Below, one piece after another: positions 54,846 through 64,000 of a stretch of 64,000 nucleotides of DNA. Below the pieces are notes generated by a model. It saw only the letters and a list, made by a program, of their open reading frames with translations. It made no database searches and was not told the origin of the DNA. The DNA is from Chondrus crispus (lineage: Eukaryota; Rhodophyta; Florideophyceae; Gigartinales; Gigartinaceae). The stretch's first letter is position 1. Each line of letters begins with the position of its first letter. The stretch spans positions 255,998-319,997 of the forward strand of contig NW_005178676.1 of assembly GCF_000350225.1 (NCBI RefSeq), read 5' to 3'. Made by a program: the position numbers and the translations under genes.

Positions 54846-57800
54846 TTAATGCGCGGCGTCATCGATGTCCCGTATGGAGAGCATTTGCCTTAAGTGAGCA
54901 AAACGAGAGGCACTGAGCCCCTTAGTCAGCGCGTCCGCCACCATTTCTTCCGAAGTACAGTATTGCACGTTAATCACTCCATTCTGAGCTTCATGCTTAA
55001 CGAAATGGAGGCGAGTGTCTACATGCTTAGCTCTCTTTTCAGCATTAGACCAGCGGATTGCTCCCATGTTGTCTTCATTGAGAATAGTCGGTTTGTTCAC
55101 CAGGAGATTAATTTCTGATAGCATCATTCGGACCCATTTGATTGCCTTGACACACTCTGACATCGCGACATACTCTGCCTCTGTCGATGAGAGCGCCACG
55201 CCAGCTTGTTTCTTACTTTTCCAAACTACTGGGCAACCATTGACCAGAACAACTACTCCACTCGTTGACTTACGGTCTATTAGGTCTCCGGCCCAGTCAG
55301 CGTCTGCAAACGCTTCGATACTTGGCAACTGCATATTTTTCTTCCACTCAAAGAATAATCCCCACGATGTTGTTCCCTTCAAGTACCTCATGATCCTTTT
55401 TACGCCTATCCAGTCGTTGTGGGTTGGTTCCTGACATTTGCGTGCGAAAATACCAACAGCAGCAGCTATATCAGGTCTGGTTCGTGTTGAAATGTAAAGT
55501 AGGGCGCCAATAGCCTCACGGTACCGCCCTAAGTTTGGATCGTTTTCAGGAACGCGTTCTGTGTCTTGGTGACCAGATACCTGTAGGGGTGTGGGAACTG
55601 CTTTGCAGTCTGACATTCCGAATCTATCGAGTGTCTGCTCGATGTAAAATTTCTGTCGAAGGCAAACGCCGCTTTCTTTGTACATGAACTCGACGCCAAG
55701 AAAGGATTTTGCAACTCCTAAATCCTTCATCTCGAATTCATCCATTAGCATTCTCTTCACAACGGTAACAGATTCTTCGCATAATCCAACCAACAGAACG
55801 TCGTCCACGTAAACGAGAACATATACCGTGCTTCCGTTCACTTTGATGAAATAGAAGCATTCATCTGCCTTCAGCTTTCCAAAACTGAGTCGCCCCATTG
55901 CACTGTCCCACGTGTCACGCCAGATCTTGGGGGCCCTCTTAAATCCATACAATGCCTTTACCATTTTCAATGCCTCGCCTGATTTGACTCCGAGATCTAA
56001 CCCTGGAGGAGGGTTCAGGTAGACACATTCAGCATCATCGAAGCTTCCGTTTAGGAACGCGGACTTCACATCCATCTGGTGAATGACACCACCCTGTTGG
56101 CCCATCACTGAAAGTACGAGCCGTACTGTAGAGAAATCCACTACCGGGGCATAGACGTCTTCCACATGCCCCTCCTGAAATCCTTTGGCCACCAGGCGCG
56201 CTTTGTACTTGTCAACAGCGCCATCGGCTTTGTGTTTCAATGAAAACACAAGTTTCGAGTCAACAGCTTTTGTTCCTTCTGGCAGAGTTTCAATCCTCCA
56301 AGTCCCCTTCTTTTCCAAAGAATCAATTTCTTCCGTAACAGCGGTAAGCCACTGATGGCTGTCAGATCTACTTCGTGCTTCGTAGAGGGAATTTGGAACT
56401 TTCCAATTCTCATTCGTGTCAGCTATAAGCAACGTGTCTTCCTCAGAAGGAGCACCAAACCTCTGAGGAGGATTTCGAGCCCTGAGTGGATATCTTCTTT
56501 CGGCCGGCTCAATAGGGACAGTTGTCTCTGGGTAGTAAGTCAAGTTGGACGGAATTACTGCTGTAGACTGCCCTTCTGGGGATTCGTCTGTTAAATCTTG
56601 CGCGGTATGAACCTGCGTAGGATCCACATCGTTATCTACTAAATCATACTCGTGATTATCCATTTTGTCAATCCAGCTCTCGAGCAGCCCCTTTTCTGCA
56701 TTATTGGGTTCCCATTCTTGGGCGGGGTAAACCGACTCATTAACTCTCACATGTCTCACATTACAAACCTTTCCAAATTCTATGTCCCAGACTCTGTAGT
56801 TCCTGTGGGGAAGGCTTCTGAGTAGGATGCCTCTCCTTGACTTTGAATCAAGCTTCTTTCTCTTAGAAGAAAACATCCAAACCTCGCATCCGAAGCTTCT
56901 CAAGTGTCGTACAGATGGGACTTTTCCTGTAAGCACCTGAATGGGTGTCTTTCCCTCGTTCGAGCTGGTCGAAATAATGTTTCGAATAGATGCAGCCGTA
57001 CTCACGGCTTCTCCCCAAAAGCTATCCGGAAGTCCAGCCTGTGACAACATCGCACGTGTCATTTCCATTAACGTCCGGTTCAGGCGCTCTGCAACTCCGT
57101 TCTGTTGCGGTGTGTAGGGAGCAGAGGGCTCCCACTCAATGCCTTGCTCTTGTAGATAATCCACTAACCCTCGGTATTCTCCTCCATTATCTGAGTACAG
57201 TAACTTCACCTTACAGTCGTATTTTCTCTCAAACTTGACCTGAAAGAGCCTGAAGCATTCCATAGCTTGGGACTTCTCTGACATAAGGCTAACTTCCTTG
57301 AACGAAGAATTGGCATCACTGAAAGTGATAAAGTAGGCTTTTCCCCCTAGACTCTTAACAGGTAACGGTCCGCAAACGTCTGTGTATATAACTTCTCCTG
57401 GATTATCAGCTTTCTGCGTCCGTGAATGAAGGGATAGACGACATTGCTTCCCTTTTACGCACGGCACGCATGATACATCGTTCACAGGGGACTCTTTGAA
57501 TGTCACACCAGACACTGTTCCTTGCCTGACCATATCTTTGATGGTTCCCATATGTGCATGTCCAAAACGTCTGTGCCACAGTTCCTCAGATTCTGTTCGA
57601 GTAGCTGCAACTCTGGCACTTTCATGGCGAGATGTGTTCTGCAAGACATACAGTCCATTCTCCAGTTGGGCTGTACACAAAACCTCATTGTCGATACGTA
57701 TCTCGCATTTTCCATCTACAAAATGCGTAGAATAGCCGTCTAAATCCAAACCAGCACAAGAAATCAAATTAGTGTCTAGCATAGGCACATAGAGAACACG

Positions 57801-58847
57801 ATTAAGTTTGAGGACACTAGTCCCCTCTCCATGTTTCCCCGCACTCTGTATTAGAACAGATCCCGCCATGTTGGCAGAAATTTTGTTTCCATCACCCAGG
57901 GTAATGGTTCTGGGAGGAGCACTCGTTAACGTGTCGAATAATGTCTTGTCGGCCATCATATGGCAGCTGGCACCGGAGTCAATTACAACTGGTTGCCCAA
58001 CTGGACGTCTTGCACGTGCACACAATGCCTTCTCATGATCTAAAGCTTCGAACATGACCTTTCTTTCATTGCCAAAACGATTTCTGCTGGTGAAATTGGG
58101 ATCACTTTCCCGCTTCAACGCTCTACATTCTCTCTTGAAATGCCCAAACTTCCCACACCCGTAACATTGTATGTGGGCCTTAGTCTTGAGAGCTGCATGT
58201 TCGATCGGTGTTTTCTCATTGAGAATCGCCATGGATTTGCGACTGGTGGCCTTCTGAGAACTGTATTCCTGGAGAAGTCGCGCTGTGGCCTTGTCCCAGG
58301 TCAATTCGCTGTCGTCCATTGTTTGCAATGCTGTGATTACAGCTCCATACGACGATTCAGAAGTGTTTCCAAAACTAGCGAACAGTATTGCCACCTGCAT
58401 TGAGTCACCTACAGGACTCTCCATTACTTCTAACTGATTGAAGATAGACTCGAACTCATCTATATACTCGGACATCGTCTGTGAACTGGAGAAAGACTTT
58501 CGATAGAGCTCTGTTTGCAACTGTACTCTAGTAGCAGTATTTCGCGTGGCATACCGATCCTGTAACTTTTCATACATCTTGAAGGGATTCTTCTTCTCCC
58601 CGGCCACAGTTCGAAGGGGTTTATCTCCAAGTGACTGCACTAGTAGCGACTTTGCTTTCAGAAGTTTAGCCTTGGCCTCAGCATCCAGCTCGGTAAATGA
58701 TATAGAAGCCAGTGGGTTCGAATGCACCACCTCCAAGAGGCCCTTCGATTCCAGAAGCGCTTCAAACCGCAGAGACCAGAGAGTGAAGTCCTCCCCGCGT
58801 TGTGCATTAAACTTGTGCAAGCGCCTTGCCAAGAGATCCTCTTCCAT
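54846..58847 (-). CDS. Copia E Gag-Pol polyprotein
   Basis: 1333 residues. Gag 1-220 (MEEDLLARRLHKFNAQRGED, SEYIDEFESIFNQLEVM). CCHC knuckle CYGCGKFGHFKREC near 228. Protease VVIDSGASCHMMADK near 289. Integrase HHCC ELWHRRFGHAHMG near 426 with CVPCVKGKQC near 467; D,D,E core at IYTDVCGPLP (about 493), YSDNGGEYRG (about 556) and NGVAERLNRTL (about 590). RT FSLKHKADGAVDKYKARLVA near 872, QMDVKSAFLNGSF near 927 and VLVYVDDVLLVG near 1010. RNase H EAFADADWAGDLIDRKSTSG near 1171, SSTEAEYVAMSECVK near 1208, HVDTRLHFVKHE near 1261 and MVADALTKGLS near 1300. It lies about 100 bases from each LTR; no other gene is involved. Confidence 0.96.
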   Translation of the reverse strand: MEEDLLARRLHKFNAQRGEDFTLWSLRFEALLESKGLLEVVHSNPLASISFTELDAEAKAKLLKAKSLLVQSLGDKPLRTVAGEKKNPFKMYEKLQDRYATRNTATRVQLQTELYRKSFSSSQTMSEYIDEFESIFNQLEVMESPVGDSMQVAILFASFGNTSESSYGAVITALQTMDDSELTWDKATARLLQEYSSQKATSRKSMAILNEKTPIEHAALKTKAHIQCYGCGKFGHFKRECRALKRESDPNFTSRNRFGNERKVMFEALDHEKALCARARRPVGQPVVIDSGASCHMMADKTLFDTLTSAPPRTITLGDGNKISANMAGSVLIQSAGKHGEGTSVLKLNRVLYVPMLDTNLISCAGLDLDGYSTHFVDGKCEIRIDNEVLCTAQLENGLYVLQNTSRHESARVAATRTESEELWHRRFGHAHMGTIKDMVRQGTVSGVTFKESPVNDVSCVPCVKGKQCRLSLHSRTQKADNPGEVIYTDVCGPLPVKSLGGKAYFITFSDANSSFKEVSLMSEKSQAMECFRLFQVKFERKYDCKVKLLYSDNGGEYRGLVDYLQEQGIEWEPSAPYTPQQNGVAERLNRTLMEMTRAMLSQAGLPDSFWGEAVSTAASIRNIISTSSNEGKTPIQVLTGKVPSVRHLRSFGCEVWMFSSKRKKLDSKSRRGILLRSLPHRNYRVWDIEFGKVCNVRHVRVNESVYPAQEWEPNNAEKGLLESWIDKMDNHEYDLVDNDVDPTQVHTAQDLTDESPEGQSTAVIPSNLTYYPETTVPIEPAERRYPLRARNPPQRFGAPSEEDTLLIADTNENWKVPNSLYEARSRSDSHQWLTAVTEEIDSLEKKGTWRIETLPEGTKAVDSKLVFSLKHKADGAVDKYKARLVAKGFQEGHVEDVYAPVVDFSTVRLVLSVMGQQGGVIHQMDVKSAFLNGSFDDAECVYLNPPPGLDLGVKSGEALKMVKALYGFKRAPKIWRDTWDSAMGRLSFGKLKADECFYFIKVNGSTVYVLVYVDDVLLVGLCEESVTVVKRMLMDEFEMKDLGVAKSFLGVEFMYKESGVCLRQKFYIEQTLDRFGMSDCKAVPTPLQVSGHQDTERVPENDPNLGRYREAIGALLYISTRTRPDIAAAVGIFARKCQEPTHNDWIGVKRIMRYLKGTTSWGLFFEWKKNMQLPSIEAFADADWAGDLIDRKSTSGVVVLVNGCPVVWKSKKQAGVALSSTEAEYVAMSECVKAIKWVRMMLSEINLLVNKPTILNEDNMGAIRWSNAEKRAKHVDTRLHFVKHEAQNGVINVQYCTSEEMVADALTKGLSASRFAHLRQMLSIRDIDDAAH

Positions 58848-58928
58848 TTCGATGACGTTTTACCAACAGAACTCCAATGAACCAAGGAATGGACACAGTA
58901 ACGAAGTTGAAGTATAGCTCTCCACACA

Positions 58929-58940
58929 GCGATGCTACCA
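58929..58940 (-). other. Copia E primer-binding site
   Basis: Element strand TGGTAGCATCGC, one base after the LTR end. It would pair with a tRNA ending GCGATGCTACCA. A tRNA starting AGCATCG would fit, which resembles the AGC start of initiator tRNA-Met, but the tRNA itself is not in the window. Copia D has the identical site at 43037-43048. Confidence 0.6.
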
Positions 58941-58941
58941 C

Positions 58942-59233
58942 TCCTGAGATTTGGAGTGGCCTTTGCGTTGACTTGTCACTTCCCAAGGTTTACCCCGGAC
59001 TTTATTTCTCTCTGTTGTCTATCTTCTTATATAGACGGGGTTCCTAATACTTTTCTTCTCCCTAGTGGAGAGGAAAGGGGTCAATCCACCTACGACTGGG
59101 TTCCCTCCAGCTGTAGCCTATGAAGACGGTATAAGACTTAAGACACAACAATTCACTATCTTGCATCAATATCGATTGCAGCAACAATACGACAATTCAA
59201 TCACACATCAGCCAAGCATTATTGCTTTCAACA
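58942..59233 (-). repeat. Copia E 5' LTR
   Basis: 292 bases. On the element strand it starts TGTTGAAAGC, with TATATAAG in the middle, and ends CTCAGGA. Confidence 0.93.
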
Positions 59234-59504
59234 GGGACAACCTGTGCATAATGACGGATAGGAAGGGGCATTTCGTGGAGACATGGCTATTACCACAACA
59301 GGTATGACAAATGACTTTTATCGCTTGGAGCGATTGATTATCTGCATAGCCGGGATTGGTATCCCGCCAACCGGGGCGTGAATGACGCTGTCCGAACGCC
59401 ACATTAGCGGCGCGGACCTGCTTTCAATACAACATCGGATCAACCAGAGTATCGTTAGTGGCCGATGTCGGTAAATCAACCGTTGCAACGGAGGTCAACT
59501 CACT

Positions 59505-60060
59505 CTAGGCCAGCTGCAGATTATCTTCCGGTGTACCGGTCTGTCTCCTCAGAATGGATAGGGATTCCAAACGATCGGGTTCCGCAATAAGCATGCTGTT
59601 CTTCACCCTTCTGTCGGGGAGTCTCCGTGCATGCAATGCATCAACCTCGGACTTGGCCAAATGCACAAGTTCGAGGTACGTGATATCGCGAACATCTTCT
59701 CGTCCTCGAGCAATCAATGCCCGGATAGCCGGGTTCAGCCCATCAATAAACATGGTAAAACGCTCCTCGGTGGAGTATGCGTTGCCGCATCGTTTTAAGG
59801 CCTTCTAGATGGGCGCCGAATATTCGGTTTCGTCCTCTCCAATCTTCTGATGGGTATCCCTCAACGCGATTATAGCCACCTGGATGTTGGAGGTAGTGCC
59901 GTACGAACGCAAGAGATGTTGTGCGGCATCAGGCCAACAGGTGAATCCGCCTTCAGCGGCTCTTAAAGTTCCCCGAAGGGCAGTGTACTGTTCCCCAGCT
60001 GTTCCCCGTAAAAAGGCGGTGAATCGACGTACATTTGTCGCTCAGGGCCGGTCTATACAG
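59505..60060 (-). pseudogene. Ty3/gypsy Gag fossil
   Basis: Minus-strand Gag capsid-end fragment: FIDGLNPAIRALIARGREDV, then ITYLELVHLAKSEVDALHAR. The frame upstream of it (to about 60060) carries further Gag-like sequence. No LTR could be assigned. Broken; at least two breaks. Confidence 0.65.
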
Positions 60061-61096
60061 CCGAGAAATATGTATGAACATGGACGTATTCTCATACCAC
60101 AAAGTATACAGATTGTTTTGTCTTGACTGCTTTCTTTGAGCTGTATGTAATACCTTTTGGTACCGATATTACCTGTGGTTTCTTTTGCATGTAAGCCCAC
60201 ACGTAGTTTCACCAAAATAGTTTCAAAAAAGCTTCCAAACATCTAGCACCTCCATATAGCACAATGCGAGAACCTGTAGTGCCGAGGTTTTCCGTCGCTC
60301 ACGGTCACCCGTTCCATTCGCGACGGTTGCTGATGCGATTCCAAAGGAAGCCCTATATTGCAAGCTAATTACGCTCATCTCTTTGCTTGGCGCAATTCAC
60401 GCCCTCTCAAGAAAGAAACACCTTTCTGCCGTTTATGAGCTCACAGCCTTGCCTTGAACGAACATCGTCACATGGCAGTACCCTTAACACTGCGTGAGGA
60501 CGAAAAGACGGCGATAAGTATGACAGTCATATCTTAAGTGGAAGTGCCATACCTCCTGCTCGTTTCGACCGCTACTGGGGGTCTTCGCGCGTATCTTCGG
60601 AGTCGATGTTGTGGGACAACAACCAAACCCAGAAAAGGGAAAGAGAAGCAATCACCGACATCGTTCGGACCGCCCTCCTATAGGTAGGGATCAGAGACAA
60701 AGCCGCCCCTTGGCGCGACACTCCCAAGGAGAGCCACCGGGTGCAAGACCGGCGCTGCACTTTCAGCGTTTGCGTAGGGCGGGAGATTGGGTTAGAAACC
60801 TGTAGTGCCGTGTTCGCGGGATCCTGTACGTCAGGGACAAAACACACAACACAGAAAAGCCACACGAGTGGGTGGTTCCACACCCAAGCGTGGGGGAGTC
60901 GTGAGACCTGCGAGGACAGGCTATGCCAAGCCTGAATCGGAGATTGGAAGCGACGCTCGGCGCTCGTCCACGGGTGTGGGAAGGATGAAGTAATAGCCGC
61001 AGCGGATGGACGCACACGTACTGTAGTTGACCGTAAACGCAGGAACCAACAATGCTGGGAGTAAGACCAATACCCACCGAAGTGGTTGCAGGTTCA
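60061..61096. other. Unassigned region between Gag fossil and element G
   Basis: No supported gene. A 16-base motif (agaacctgtagtgccg type) occurs near 60268 and again near 60797, and TGTAGT is also how the Ch1 LTR starts, so LTR remnants are possible. The 147-codon minus-strand frame at 60572-61015 has no recognisable features. Confidence 0.3.
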
Positions 61097-61448
61097 GTTG
61101 CTGTCCCGGGTGAATAACAGGATAGTGCTATGCCCCGCGGTCCCTTTGTAGAGGGCGACGCGCGTGCTAGGCAAACGAGTTAGAACCGAACACAGGTTGT
61201 CTCGTTTACTGGGTCGCGCGTAAGTACTGCAGTAGCATAGCACTACACCTTGTCGTATAATGAGATCAACCTATATGGCACTGTATAACGGGCAATCATG
61301 ACCTTAATAGGTGTAACAAGAGTGGAACCATGGAGCAAGGATATATCCGTTCTGATGAGGTAGTTGCTTAGTGTACCCCAGGGAATAACTAATTTGTACA
61401 TTAGATAGTAGTAGATTCACGACCCGGCACTGACAACTGCCACGTGCC

Positions 61449-61469
61449 CGAGGCATTACAGATGCCTCG
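61449..61469. other. Hairpin in element G LTR
   Basis: Perfect 8-bp inverted repeat cgaggcat (61449-61456) and atgcctcg (61462-61469) around a five-base loop, about 20 bases before the twin TGACGTCA sites. Confidence 0.7.
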
Positions 61470-61486
61470 TTGCCGGGTTGGTTAGC

Positions 61487-61506
61487 TGACGTCATTGCTG
61501 ACGTCA
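61487..61506. promoter_or_regulatory. Twin TGACGTCA sites in element G LTR
   Basis: Two perfect CRE/bZIP palindromes TGACGTCA at 61487-61494 and 61499-61506, start to start 12 bases. A TATA-like ctacataagg follows about 34 bases downstream. bZIP factors bind this octamer in all eukaryotes, so the LTR promoter may answer to stress signalling; that is inference. Confidence 0.6.
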
Positions 61507-62397
61507 TCCTTTACGGTAAGCACGAGGTTGCAGCTCTACATAAGGAGAGCGCAACCTCCTTCCTTGACCATTAAGGGTAGGCACCACTTGGCTGATAACT
61601 ATTCCATCTTGGTTTACTCTTCTGCTAAGTCCATTCAGGTTTTACCCTGCATCAATGCCTTTCGCCGATACCGAACCGGCCCAGGTTAGTTGGTCCGCCG
61701 TTTGCCCCTTTGAGGATCTCAGGTGCCCTATCTCCTCTAAGGTTTGTGTTTGTTTCCGTTCACAGGTTGAGCCCTCGCAGGCTCCCTAGTCCAGACGAGA
61801 ATAACGTTAAAGATTATACGACAAACTGGTCTCCCGACCTAGAATATTCTAGGTAGCCGTCGTACCTTTGAGGAAGTGAAGCTGATAAGAAATTGGAACA
61901 ATTGCATACCAATTTGGTTTTTAGGAATCCTCCTAAAGCAATTTGGATACCCACTGTTGGTCATCCATGGAACGACCGATAAGGAATTCTCGGGGCTCAA
62001 GTGCCCCACTAGCCGCAAGGGTGCGGTGGCGACGGCCATACCACCCATGGTGGAAAATCCCAAAGGGTTGGTTCGCAACCCTAAAGTAGGACCTTCCCGG
62101 GTTCACGACCTTCAAAGTCGTGTGGGCTCCGTGTTGGAGACAGAATCGCCACCGGAAGCGACCGAGACAGGTGTATAGCCCCGATTGGAGAAGGAGATGA
62201 AAGCCCTTGAGGAAATTACCAGTGCTGGTTAAAAGCTAATGAAGGTGGAGACTACTCCCGCCGTGGAACAACCCTCGCTAGATATTGACGCGATGGCCCG
62301 CATTGTAGTGGACAGGGCCTCTCAGGAACTCTCGGAAAACATTCCCGATTTGGTAAATAGACACCTACAGGGAGGAGCCCGAAAAGTGATTCGCTAA

Positions 62398-63195
62398 TTG
62401 GTGCGTGAGATGTGGAGTGCCGAAGTTCAGGCCGCATCTCAGCCCGTGCCGGTTAACCTAGAAGGAAACTTACAAAGAGGATCTGTTGGTTTTTCCAACA
62501 CCCAGCACCTCAAACCGACCACAGTGGAGTACCGTCAGGAAGGCAGAGGAGAGAGATCCGGAGGAGGGGGTAGACCCTCGGACATCTACTTGCCACCAGT
62601 TATCGGTAACGTCCGTAAAGGTACCGAGGGTGGTGACCTGGAGGATGGTTCGACGGATTCAGAACCTTCAAGGAAAGCTAAGAAGAACACGAAGAAAACC
62701 AAGAGAAAGAAACCCAAGAGGTCGAAGAAACAGAAGGGAAAAGGTCGAGGTGACCTCCACCCTGATCTAGCTCGGACTCGAGTTCGTCCTCGAGCGAGGA
62801 GGACTCCGAGGAGGAGCACCGTAAGAAAAGGAAAGACCGTCGAAGGAAGAGAAGAGAAGAAGAAAAACCGAAAAGGAAAAGCCAAGAAGGAAGAGCCATC
62901 TGACTCGAATTCAGATATCGAATCGGACCTGGAGGTGCGTCAGCCACTGAATGATTTATTCACCAAGGCGGTTGATTACAGGAACTACCGATTACAGAAC
63001 AAATCTGCTGAGTATACCGCCGAGTTTGCTCAAAAGATTACCAAGCTCTACAAGAAACTTAGTTTCCAGATGGGGAATACGACCTTTACAGGTGATGACC
63101 CGATCGCGATAATCGAGTTCCTCCACAAGTTCAAGATTGCGTGTGACCAGAATGGATTTTCCGAAGGGGCTGCCATGTGGTTGTTCCAGTTCTAA
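62398..63195 (+). CDS. Element G Gag, main part
   Basis: 265 residues. A Lys/Arg-rich block (about 92-168, RKAKKNTKKTKRKKPKRSKK type) replaces the Arg/Asp-rich block of Ch1. The capsid core has QPLNDLFTKAVDYRNYRLQN near 181, FTGDDPIAIIEFLHKFKIAC near 228 and EGAAMWLFQF at the end, each with a close equivalent in Ch1 Gag. Confidence 0.75.
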   Translation: MVREMWSAEVQAASQPVPVNLEGNLQRGSVGFSNTQHLKPTTVEYRQEGRGERSGGGGRPSDIYLPPVIGNVRKGTEGGDLEDGSTDSEPSRKAKKNTKKTKRKKPKRSKKQKGKGRGDLHPDLARTRVRPRARRTPRRSTVRKGKTVEGREEKKKNRKGKAKKEEPSDSNSDIESDLEVRQPLNDLFTKAVDYRNYRLQNKSAEYTAEFAQKITKLYKKLSFQMGNTTFTGDDPIAIIEFLHKFKIACDQNGFSEGAAMWLFQF

Positions 63196-63216
63196 CTTAA
63201 AGGACAAGCTTACCAT

Positions 63217-63656
63217 ATGCTACAAGGACGCCTTCGAGGGAAGACCTTGGCGGTGGACGACGACAGAGTGGAGATGTTAGAGTCATACCCCGAAGTGGTG
63301 AGTTTCCTGTTGGAGACATATGCAACCGATGACGTAATCCAAGAAGGTTATGGGGAAGTACTTGCGTACCATCAAAGGCCAGGACAAACCGAATTGGAAT
63401 TCCCCCTGGGGTTGTGGAACCTTGCCACCCGTTGCGTAAATGTACTTACACGAATCGGTTGCAGTCGCTGTTCGCCGACAACGTCGATAGGGAGATTTGT
63501 TCACAGGTAAGAAATTACCTCGAGACCAACCGGAACGTTGACTTTAACGGATTGGCAAGGCATGCGCAGGCCCTCGGGGAAACAGTCTGCATGGGAAAGA
63601 AACTCATAACACCAAACATAAAGGAGAAACAGAAGAGAACAGTGATGCAGATTTAA
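63217..63656 (+). CDS. Element G Gag, later part
   Basis: Two overlapping frames (63217-63510, 63414-63656) continue the Ch1-like capsid: LQGRLRGKTLAVDDDRVEML, SFLLETYATDDVI, then QVRNYLETNRNVDFNGLARH and AQALGETV. Confidence 0.7.
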
Positions 63657-63956
63657 GAGAAAGACTCGACCACCGAGGGAGAATCGTATATTCAAGTATC
63701 CCAAGGGACAGGGACAGAAATCCATTTAGTAGGTACCCATACAGGCTCTGGGCGTTCCAAAGTGGGTAATTGGTCTAGTACTCGAACGCCTCCGTCGAGA
63801 GTGACGACGCCGGGTGTCGGACGACCGCAACAGTTGCCGTCAACTATGAACAGCTCTGCGTTCTCGTCGGTATACGGCACTGCGCACACGGCACCCGCTA
63901 ACAGCAATTGGAAACCAGATACAATGGCCCTCAGAAACGCGCAAAATGGGAATCTC

Positions 63957-64000
63957 CTGTGTTGGTCCTGCCTGTCCCCGGATCACCTTGCGACGGCCTG
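63957..64000 (+). other. Element G zinc knuckle at window edge
   Basis: The last bases code for CWSCLSPDHLATAC-type sequence, a CX2CX4HX4C nucleic-acid knuckle at the same place as in Ch1 Gag. Cut by the window end. Confidence 0.6.

Larger units (their letters stand above)
54547..59233 (-). mobile_element. Copia element E, looks whole
   Basis: 4.69 kb with 292-bp LTRs (54547-54838, 58942-59233) and duplication GGGAC (54542-54546, 59234-59238). A single 1333-residue Gag-Pol frame has all domains. LTRs differ at about 3 of 292 sites, so it is recent. Same family as copia D; element strand starts TGTTGAAAGC and ends CTCAGGA. No break seen. Confidence 0.95.
61097..64000 (+). mobile_element. Chromovirus-like gypsy element G, 5' part
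   Basis: Plus-strand gypsy element running off the right edge. The 5' LTR ends at 61823 (TTATACGACA, compare Ch1 TTATACCACA). Three bases later TGGTCTCCCGACC (61827) is the probable primer site, the same spacing as in Ch1. The LTR start is uncertain (possibly near 61097). Gag frames at 62398-63195 and 63217-63656 match Ch1 Gag, and a zinc knuckle lies at the edge. Gag has about three breaks. Less GC-rich than Ch1 and clearly diverged. Confidence 0.75.

Noticed and set aside
60572-61015. 147-codon minus-strand frame
   Set aside because: No homology or composition signal; lies in a probable LTR-remnant area.

Overview
The window is eukaryotic nuclear DNA made mostly of LTR retrotransposons, several nested in one another, with a few low-copy genes between them. 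No rRNA, tRNA or CRISPR locus was seen. A red alga is the best guess. Three copia elements have LTRs near 100 bp and look like the aquatic GalEa type known from Porphyra and squat lobsters, and the genes appear intron-poor and packed between LTR elements. This rests on remembered family features, not a search, and no species is claimed.

Layout. 1-4060: Ty3/gypsy element on the minus strand that runs off the left edge. 4259-6155: Ala/Lys/Pro-rich, histone H1-tail-like reading frames. 6238-22026: GalEa-like copia A (minus, TSD TACCC), split by a GC-rich chromovirus, Ch1 (plus, 7808-18935, TSD ACCTC). 22168-25375: minus-strand reading frames for an amino-type DNA methyltransferase followed by a SET-like domain. 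25992-29296: copia B (minus, TSD GCTAT). 29426-32812: plus-strand ParB-like plus 2OG-Fe(II) dioxygenase-like gene. Before B arrived, these two genes were divergent across about 0.74 kb. 34297-42753: tandem family of acidic/coiled-coil genes that share a short unrecognised domain, interrupted by actagc satellites and copia F (35469-39768). 42717-52732: copia D (plus), which holds a miniature retrotransposon (TRIM, 43471-44107) and copia C (minus, 47637-52197). 52842-53450: small gene with an in-frame TAA. 54547-59233: whole-looking copia E (minus). 59505-60060: gypsy gag fossil. About 61100-64000: second chromovirus, G (plus), running off the right edge.

Two things stand out. First, the divergent pair brings together a DNA methyltransferase with a SET-like domain and a ParB-like domain with a dioxygenase, so a DNA-base or chromatin modification locus is plausible. 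Second, all four GalEa-type insertions (A, B, C and the TRIM) share an unusual 3' end. A hairpin encloses the polypurine tract and the first bases of the LTR, and those bases are repeated just downstream. The 5' LTR is 41-66 bp shorter than the 3' LTR, as if reverse transcription jumped between the two copies. In B and C the hairpin stems differ by compensatory changes. The same elements have a primer site matching the anticodon loop of initiator tRNA-Met, as in Drosophila copia.
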